DNA from: Candidatus Cloacimonadota bacterium
GTDB taxonomy: Bacteria; Cloacimonadota; Cloacimonadia; Cloacimonadales; TCS61
NCBI GenBank assembly: GCA_029932755.1
Contig: JAOZPK010000073.1
Coordinates: forward strand, 1 to 11,596
DNA: 11,596 nucleotides
Direction: 5' to 3'
Positions 6,539 through 11,596 of this stretch are shown here, piece after piece (the first letter of the stretch is position 1; each line of letters begins with the position of its first letter). The position numbers and the translations under genes were made by a program. The notes under the pieces are model-generated. The model did no database searches, was not told the origin of the DNA, and worked only from the letters and a program-made list of their open reading frames with translations.

Positions 6539-7792
6539 TTATCCTTTGATCCTCTTTATATCGGCTCCAAGTTTTTGCAATTTAGCCTCTATTTTATCAT
6601 AACCTCTGTCAATATGATAAATCCTGGAAATTGTTGTTTCACCCTTTGCAGCGAGTCCGGCAAGAACCAGGGCTGCACTTGCTCTTAAATCTGTTGCCAT
6701 TACCTTTGCACCACTCAAAGTATTCACACCATTCACAACTGCCACATGTTCTTCAAGTGATATATCTGCATCCAATCTGTTCAGTTCAGCAACGTGCATT
6801 AATCTATCAGGGAAAATGGTATCCTCAATTCTGGATTCACCTTCAGCGAGTGTCATTAGAGCCATAAACTGAGCCTGCAGGTCGGTGGGAAAATCAGGAT
6901 AGGGATAGGTAACGATATTAACCGATAGTATTTTTACTGGTGGAATGATCTCCACCTCTCTTTTACCTATATTCAATTTGCAACCCGTCTGAACCAACCT
7001 GTCTAAAAGCGACTGGATATGTTCAGGAATACAATTCGAGATAGAAATTCTGCTCCCTGTTATGGCACCGGCAATCAAAAAAGTTCCAGCTTCGATCCTG
7101 TCAGGTATCATCTCAGTTTCTATGGGATGCAACTCTTTTACTCCGGTGATCTTAAGATGAGTTGTATCTTTTCCTTTTATCTTGGCGCCCATTAATATTA
7201 AACAATCTATCAGACTTCCTATCTCCGGCTCCTTTGCCACATTATACAAATTTGTAATACCGCCGGCAAGAACTGCAGCCATCACAGCATTAGCTGTAGC
7301 TCCCACACTTACCTTCTCAAATCTTATTTTTGTTCCCTTAAAATTCTCACAGACAGCATTAATATAGCCATGTTCAATGCTGATCTTAGCACCCAGTGCT
7401 TCCATTACTTTCAAATGAAGATCAACCGGTCGTGTTCCAATGGCACATCCACCCGGAAAAGAAACTCTTGCCTTTCCGCATCTGGCTAAAAGCGGACCCA
7501 ATACATAGATCGATGCGCGCATTTTGCTTACCAGTTCGTAAGGTGCTTCATAGTAATCAGCATGAGTTGTATCAATACTTAACGTCTCATTTTCGTATTC
7601 TACTTTAGCTCCCAAAACCCTGAGCACGTGAGCCATCATTTTAATATCATTCAGATGTGGAACATTATGAAAAACTGATTTTCCCTTTGCCAGAAGTGCG
7701 GCAGTCATAATAGGAAGAATTGCATTTTTAGCACCGCTTATTTTAACATTACCTGCTAATTTATTACCGCCGATTATTATAAATTTATCCAT
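6539..7792 (-). CDS. murA: UDP-N-acetylglucosamine 1-carboxyvinyltransferase
   Basis: MurA transfers enolpyruvate from phosphoenolpyruvate to UDP-GlcNAc, the first committed step of peptidoglycan synthesis, in the cytosol. The 417 residues match the family length (E. coli has 419). ISGAKNAILPIM (18-29) contains the conserved Lys22; KMRASIYVLGPL (90-101) contains the conserved Arg. PGGCAIGTRPVDLHL (113-127) is the active-site loop with catalytic Cys116, matching E. coli Cys115. The general base Asp304 is in FPTDLQAQ, and DRGYDKIEAKL (395-405) closes the protein. Because the loop has Cys rather than Asp, the enzyme should be of the fosfomycin-sensitive type (inference). GAGG lies shortly before the ATG, and prmC ends only 9 bases upstream, so the two genes are probably cotranscribed. 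No convincing terminator follows in the 266-base gap before the TetR gene. Confidence 0.98.
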   Translation of the reverse strand: MDKFIIIGGNKLAGNVKISGAKNAILPIMTAALLAKGKSVFHNVPHLNDIKMMAHVLRVLGAKVEYENETLSIDTTHADYYEAPYELVSKMRASIYVLGPLLARCGKARVSFPGGCAIGTRPVDLHLKVMEALGAKISIEHGYINAVCENFKGTKIRFEKVSVGATANAVMAAVLAGGITNLYNVAKEPEIGSLIDCLILMGAKIKGKDTTHLKITGVKELHPIETEMIPDRIEAGTFLIAGAITGSRISISNCIPEHIQSLLDRLVQTGCKLNIGKREVEIIPPVKILSVNIVTYPYPDFPTDLQAQFMALMTLAEGESRIEDTIFPDRLMHVAELNRLDADISLEEHVAVVNGVNTLSGAKVMATDLRASAALVLAGLAAKGETTISRIYHIDRGYDKIEAKLQKLGADIKRIKG

Positions 7793-7801
7793 ATATCCTC
7801 A

Positions 7802-8638
7802 TTAATTAATTATTCTCACTATTCGATCAAAACCGTTCAGATCTTTAAAACCCTGGATATCACTAAATCCATTTTTCATAGCCATCTCAGTTATTTTTTC
7901 AGCCTGATCATAACCTATTTCAAAATATATTTTACCAGATTCCGTCAAATATTCTTTTGCATACTTTAAAATTTCGTTATAAAAGTAAAGACCATTATTC
8001 ATAGCTTGAAGTGCTGATTTTGGTTCAAAATCCTTTATTTCAACAGGAAGTTCTTCATAATCTGTTTGTGAAATATATGGAGGGTTGGATATTATAAGAT
8101 CATATTTATCTGTGACATTCTCAAATATATCCGATTGGAAAAAATTGATCTCTACATTATTTAACTTAGCATTCTGCTCAGCTATTTTTAACACATCTTT
8201 TAATATATCAATTGCATCGATTTTTATATTATCCAAGTTTTTTGCTAATGCAATTACAATTGCCCCTGAACCAGTTCCAATCTCCAACATACTACTTGCT
8301 TTCTTCTCTTCATTAATTATTTTTTCAACAAGTAATTCAGTTTCTGGGCGCGGGATCAAAACTCTTTTGTTAACTATAATTTTATATCCGTAAAATTCTG
8401 TTTCTCCCAAAATATATTGGAGAGGTTCGTACTTTTTCCTACGAGAGGTTATTTCTAAAATTGTATTAAGTTGAACATCTGAGATCTCTTTTTCAGGCTG
8501 AAGATATATATCAAGTCGTTTTACTTTCAGAACATGTGAAATTATAGTTTCTGCATTTTGTTTTGGATTGGTAATTTTGTTCTTCTCAAATTGAGCAATG
8601 AGCCAATCCAACAATTTCTGAATCGTCCAGACTTCCAA
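7802..8638 (-). CDS. prmC: Peptide chain release factor N5-glutamine methyltransferase PrmC (TTG start)
   Basis: PrmC (HemK) methylates the glutamine of the GGQ motif in release factors RF1 and RF2 using S-adenosylmethionine, which makes termination efficient. The 278 residues show the N-terminal helical release-factor-binding region (1-70), then PLQYILG (72-78) and LIPRPETELLV (94-104). The SAM-binding LEIGTGSGAIVIALA follows (118-132). NPPY (185-188) is the glutamine-binding signature, followed by EPKSAL (205-210). The start codon is TTG at 8638: AGGAG lies six bases upstream, an in-frame TAG stands just before it (8648-8650), and no Met codon occurs until residue 117, far inside the conserved part. 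The Shine-Dalgarno follows directly on the T run of the terminator after fusA, so expression would come from read-through or a promoter not recognised here. murA follows after 9 bases. Confidence 0.97.
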   Translation of the reverse strand: MEVWTIQKLLDWLIAQFEKNKITNPKQNAETIISHVLKVKRLDIYLQPEKEISDVQLNTILEITSRRKKYEPLQYILGETEFYGYKIIVNKRVLIPRPETELLVEKIINEEKKASSMLEIGTGSGAIVIALAKNLDNIKIDAIDILKDVLKIAEQNAKLNNVEINFFQSDIFENVTDKYDLIISNPPYISQTDYEELPVEIKDFEPKSALQAMNNGLYFYNEILKYAKEYLTESGKIYFEIGYDQAEKITEMAMKNGFSDIQGFKDLNGFDRIVRIIN

Positions 8639-8650
8639 GTTACTCTCCTA

Positions 8651-8682
8651 TAAAATAAAAGGTTCACTCTGTAGAATGAACC
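8651..8682 (-). terminator. Intrinsic terminator after fusA
   Basis: On the minus strand GGTTCATTC and GAGTGAACC pair in a nine-base-pair stem (one G-T wobble) around the four-base loop TACA, at 8661-8682. TTTTATTTTA follows at once (8651-8660). It lies 30 bases after the fusA stop and should end much of the ribosomal operon transcript. The T run leads straight into the ribosome-binding site of prmC. Confidence 0.85.
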
Positions 8683-8712
8683 ATTGCATACTGTGGGATA
8701 ATAATTTGATTA

Positions 8713-10809
8713 TTAAAATCCTCTAACTTTTTTTAATATTTTTTCCTGAATATTAGCGGGTGTTTTTTCGTGTTTAAGGTATTCCGTTGTATAATCCGCT
8801 CTGCCTTGTGAAATAGATCGTAAGCGGGTAGAATATCCGAAGAGTTCACTCATAGGAATATGAGCAGTGATCTCTTGTTTCTGGTTTACATTTCTAATAT
8901 GTTCAATCCTGCCGCGTTTTGCATTAATATCTCCAATTATCTCACCAACGAAATCCTCCGGAGAAATAATACTGACCAACATGATAGGTTCCATGATTAC
9001 AGCTTTAGCTTTTCTAAGACCGTTATTAACAGCAATTGAAGATGCAATACTGAAAGCAGTCTCATTGGAATCAACTTCGTTGAATTCTCCACCGATAAGT
9101 TCTATTCTAACCCGTTCTATCGGATTGCTCATCAATGGACCATCCAGACAGGCATTTAGGGAACTGCTTTGAATCGCTTTCCAGAACTCTTTGGGAATAA
9201 CTTCTGGATCAATTGAATTTATAAATCTATTTTTTTCTCCCGGTTTAAGTTCATCAAGTTCGAGTGGAGAGAGTTTTAACTTAACAATAGCATAATGTCC
9301 CTTTCCATTCATCTCCCGAATAAACTCTCCGTTTGTTATCACTTTATTTATGATACTTTCACGATATGCAACTTGTGGAGTTCCAACGTTTGCATGAACA
9401 TTGAATTCGCGTTTGAGTCTGTCGATAATAATTTCAAGATGCAGTTCTCCCATACCTGAAATAAGTGTTTGACCGGTATCTTTATGCTGAGAAACTCTAA
9501 AGGTTGGGTCCTCTTCTTCCAATTTTTTTAAAGAGATGTCCAGGTTATCCTTATCGGCTTTTGTTTTGGGCTCAATTGCTATGGAAATTACAGAATCGGG
9601 AAAGGTGATTGGAGCAAGTAGCAAATTCAGCTCACCAGTAGTGAGGGTATCACCTGTTTTAATATTTTTAGGACCTACGATAGCAGCAATGTCACCAGCT
9701 TCCAGATCAAAGATATCTTTCTTTTTGTTGGAATGAACCTGCAGAACACGTGAGACACGCTCTTTCTTACCGGTTGATTGATTCACAATTGAATCCCCTC
9801 GTTTGATCGATCCGGAATAAACCCTGATATAAATGAGCTTTCCAACATATTTATCAATCTGAACTTTAAAAGCTAAAGCAGAAAATGGATTACTTGGATC
9901 AGCATGCACAAGAATTTCTTTTTCGCTATCTACCTCTGTGCCTACAGCAGGGGGAACGTCCAGAGGTGATGGCAGATAATCATTGATAGCATCCAATAAT
10001 AACTGCACTCCCTTATTCCTTAGAGAAGAACCACATAATACAGGAATAAATTGATGTTTAATTACACCGGTTCGGATAGCTGAAATAATTTCCAGTTCTG
10101 TTATCTCTTTTTCTTCAAGATATTTTTCCATGAGATTATCATCGTATTCCGAGATATGTTCTAAAAGTTGATTCCGCATATTTTCAGCAGTTTCTAATAA
10201 TTCATCAGGAATCTGTTTTGTATGATATTTCAAACCCATTGTTTCCTGTTCAAAATAGAAAGCTCTCATACTTATAAGATCAATAATACCTTCAAAATTG
10301 TCTTCCCGTCCAATAGGCAATTGAACAGCAAGTGCATTTTTTGTAAGACGGTCATGGATCATATCAATTACGTGTTCAAAATCTGCACCTGACCGATCCA
10401 TTTTATTGATGAATGCTATTCGCGGAACTTTATATCTATCAGCTTGATGCCATACTGTTTCTGATTGCGGTTCTACACCACCTACTGCACAGAAAACTCC
10501 AATAGCTCCATCTAATATTCTCAAAGAACGTTCAACTTCGGCAGTGAAATCAACATGACCGGGAGTATCGATAATATTTATTTGTTTCTTTTTCCAAAAG
10601 CAGGTTGTAACGGCTGAGGTGATCGTGATTCCACGTTCTTTTTCTTGTGTCATCCAGTCCATCACGGCATTTCCGTCATGAACTTCACCCATTCTATGAA
10701 TGATGCCGGTATAAAACAATATCCTTTCGGTAGTTGTTGTTTTACCGGCATCAATATGAGCCATTATGCCAATATTACGTATCTCAGATAAATCTCTGTT
10801 TTTTGACAT
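8713..10809 (-). CDS. fusA: Translation elongation factor G
   Basis: EF-G is the ribosomal GTPase that drives translocation and, with ribosome recycling factor, subunit splitting. At 698 residues it has the full family length. GTPase motifs are intact: AHIDAGKT (17-24), the switch I segment QEKERGITITSA (55-66), DTPGH (81-85) and NKMD (135-138). Domain II (about 300-400) includes YVGKLIYIRVYSG; domain III carries DPTFRV and GMGELHLEI (about 434-460). Domain IV (about 480-605) is unusual. The tip loop usually written GSYH(D/E)VDSSE is GGEFNEVDSNE, with Asn577 in place of the translocation-critical histidine, and the other loop is NGKGHYAIV instead of GxGQYGHV. Domain V is ordinary (EPIMLVSI...FGYSTRLRS). 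It lies in the str operon, 15 bases after rpsG, but has no Shine-Dalgarno. Operon position suggests it is the main EF-G, but a specialised paralogue cannot be excluded. Confidence 0.97.
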   Translation of the reverse strand: MSKNRDLSEIRNIGIMAHIDAGKTTTTERILFYTGIIHRMGEVHDGNAVMDWMTQEKERGITITSAVTTCFWKKKQINIIDTPGHVDFTAEVERSLRILDGAIGVFCAVGGVEPQSETVWHQADRYKVPRIAFINKMDRSGADFEHVIDMIHDRLTKNALAVQLPIGREDNFEGIIDLISMRAFYFEQETMGLKYHTKQIPDELLETAENMRNQLLEHISEYDDNLMEKYLEEKEITELEIISAIRTGVIKHQFIPVLCGSSLRNKGVQLLLDAINDYLPSPLDVPPAVGTEVDSEKEILVHADPSNPFSALAFKVQIDKYVGKLIYIRVYSGSIKRGDSIVNQSTGKKERVSRVLQVHSNKKKDIFDLEAGDIAAIVGPKNIKTGDTLTTGELNLLLAPITFPDSVISIAIEPKTKADKDNLDISLKKLEEEDPTFRVSQHKDTGQTLISGMGELHLEIIIDRLKREFNVHANVGTPQVAYRESIINKVITNGEFIREMNGKGHYAIVKLKLSPLELDELKPGEKNRFINSIDPEVIPKEFWKAIQSSSLNACLDGPLMSNPIERVRIELIGGEFNEVDSNETAFSIASSIAVNNGLRKAKAVIMEPIMLVSIISPEDFVGEIIGDINAKRGRIEHIRNVNQKQEITAHIPMSELFGYSTRLRSISQGRADYTTEYLKHEKTPANIQEKILKKVRGF

Positions 10810-10824
10810 AAGGCGATTTTTTTA

Positions 10825-11295
10825 CTAAACTCTAAAGTGAGCAAATGCCTTGTTAGCTTCTGCCATTTTATGAACATCTTCACGGCGTTTTATGCTGGCA
10901 CCTTCTTTTTTATAAGCAGCCATGAGCTCGCCTGCAAGGCGTTCAATCATAGTTTTCTCAGCTCGTTGCCTGGAGAAAGAAATGATCCATCTATATGCCA
11001 TTGCCTGAGCGTTCTTTTTAGTAACTTCTGTAGGAACTTGATAGTTTGATCCACCAATACGACGTGAGACCACTTTAATAAGAGGTCTTACATTATCTAC
11101 TGAAGTAGTGAATACGTCGAGCGCAGGTTCACCAGTTTTCTTTTCGATGATTTCCAATGCACCGTAAACGATCTTCTCAGCTAAACTCTTTTTACCTTCT
11201 TTCATAACAGCATTGATAAATTTACTTAAAACAATACTCTTATATTTCGGATCAGGATATATCTCTCTTTCAATTGCTTTTCGTCTTCTTGACAT
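10825..11295 (-). CDS. rpsG: Small ribosomal subunit protein uS7
   Basis: S7 binds the 3' major domain of 16S rRNA, nucleates assembly of the 30S head and lines the E site. The 156 residues fit the bacterial family. Signatures include MSRRRKA at the start, YPDPKYKS (13-20), the helix KFINAVMKEGKKSLAEKIVYGALE (25-48), VRPLIKVVSRRIGGSNYQVPTEV (69-91) and the C-terminal KREDVHKMAEANKAFAHFRV (137-156). AGGAGG stands six bases before the ATG and overlaps the TAG stop of rpsL, so translation of the two is probably coupled. In E. coli S7 is the autogenous regulator of the str operon through the rpsL-rpsG spacer; here that spacer is only 10 bases, so an E. coli-like regulatory structure is unlikely. 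Confidence 0.98.
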   Translation of the reverse strand: MSRRRKAIEREIYPDPKYKSIVLSKFINAVMKEGKKSLAEKIVYGALEIIEKKTGEPALDVFTTSVDNVRPLIKVVSRRIGGSNYQVPTEVTKKNAQAMAYRWIISFSRQRAEKTMIERLAGELMAAYKKEGASIKRREDVHKMAEANKAFAHFRV

Positions 11296-11308
11296 CTACA
11301 TCCTCCTA
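11296..11308 (-). promoter_or_regulatory. rpsG Shine-Dalgarno overlapping the rpsL stop
   Basis: TAGGAGGATGTAGATG on the minus strand fuses the TAG stop of rpsL with a full AGGAGG and the rpsG ATG. The 10-base gap and shared bases point to coupled translation. Confidence 0.8.
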
Positions 11309-11596
11309 ATTCTTAGGTCTCTTCGTTCCGTATTTCGAACGAGATTGAATACGACCATCAACACCTGCTGTATCAAGTGCACCACGAACGATGTGATATC
11401 TAACACCAGGTAAGTCTTTAACTCTTCCACCACGAACGAGAACAATACTGTGTTCCTGCAGGTTGTGACCTTCTCCAGGAATATAAACTGTTACTTCTGC
11501 ACCATTAGTAAGACGTACTCTGGCAACTTTACGTAGAGCTGAGTTCGGCTTTTTTGGTGTGGTTGTGTAAACTCTTGTACACACACCTCTTCTTTG
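11306..11596 (-). CDS. rpsL: Small ribosomal subunit protein uS12, 5' end cut by window edge
   Basis: S12 sits at the decoding centre of the 30S subunit and affects fidelity. The frame is open to the window edge and gives 96 residues beginning QRRGVCTRVYTTTPKKPNSA, so about 27 N-terminal residues are missing compared with the 123-125 of complete proteins. The GTG at 11584 is the valine of the conserved RRGVCTRV and not a start. TTTPKKPNSALRK and GGRVKDLPGVRYHIVRG are both unchanged, including the two lysines (E. coli K43 and K88) whose mutation gives streptomycin resistance, and the Asp that RimO methylthiolates in some bacteria. The gene heads the str-type operon; its promoter lies outside the window. 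Confidence 0.98.
   Translation of the reverse strand, partial: QRRGVCTRVYTTTPKKPNSALRKVARVRLTNGAEVTVYIPGEGHNLQEHSIVLVRGGRVKDLPGVRYHIVRGALDTAGVDGRIQSRSKYGTKRPKN

Noticed and set aside
11582..11584. GTG at 11584 as start of rpsL
   Set aside because: The frame stays open to the window edge, and this codon is the valine of the conserved RRGVCTRV motif of S12.
1..11596. CRISPR array, transposase, integrase, tRNA, rRNA or phage genes
   Set aside because: Reading both strands showed no regularly spaced repeats, no such protein motifs and no cloverleaf-like sequence.

Overview
The window reads as an AT-rich bacterial chromosome segment with every recognisable gene on the minus strand. The best taxonomic guess is the FCB superphylum, most likely Cloacimonadota or a close relative. 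Two secreted proteins end in the FlgD-like / type IX secretion (T9SS) C-terminal sorting module (YPNPFNP...SGIYxYKxKAG...KKMxLLK) typical of those phyla. No marker gene here settles the phylum, so this is an inference from domain style and base composition.

Layout, read in the direction of transcription (right to left). (1) 11596-8713 is a str-type ribosomal operon: rpsL (5' end cut by the window), rpsG and fusA, tightly packed. It closes with a convincing intrinsic terminator at 8651-8682, and no tuf gene follows. (2) 8638-6539 holds prmC (TTG start) and murA, 9 bases apart: a release-factor methyltransferase and the first committed enzyme of peptidoglycan synthesis. (3) 6538-6273 is a 266-base regulatory gap with a TATAAT -10 box, a GTACATGTAC palindrome just upstream of it, and two further matching half-sites. 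This is a plausible autoregulatory operator for the next gene. (4) 6272-3682 is a probable operon: a TetR-family regulator, a secreted right-handed beta-helix protein with a T9SS tail, and a small secreted protein of unknown family whose Shine-Dalgarno overlaps the preceding stop codon. (5) 3681-3463 is a 219-base gap without a clear signal. (6) 3462-1144 encodes a large secreted protein: seven FG-GAP/VCBS repeats (one beta-propeller), a PKD domain, a LamG-like domain and a T9SS tail. It is followed by a perfect 36-base palindrome acting as terminator. (7) 1040-1 is mnmA, the tRNA 2-thiouridylase, missing only its last few codons at the window edge.

Functionally the window has two parts. One is a translation and envelope housekeeping block (S12, S7, EF-G, PrmC, MurA, MnmA). 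The other is an inserted accessory block of exported surface proteins beside a TetR regulator. I see no CRISPR array, transposase, tRNA, rRNA or phage gene. The items most worth a second look are the TetR operator array, the EF-G domain IV tip (His replaced by Asn), and the regulator-plus-surface-protein cluster. I did not find clear evidence of a wholly new system.
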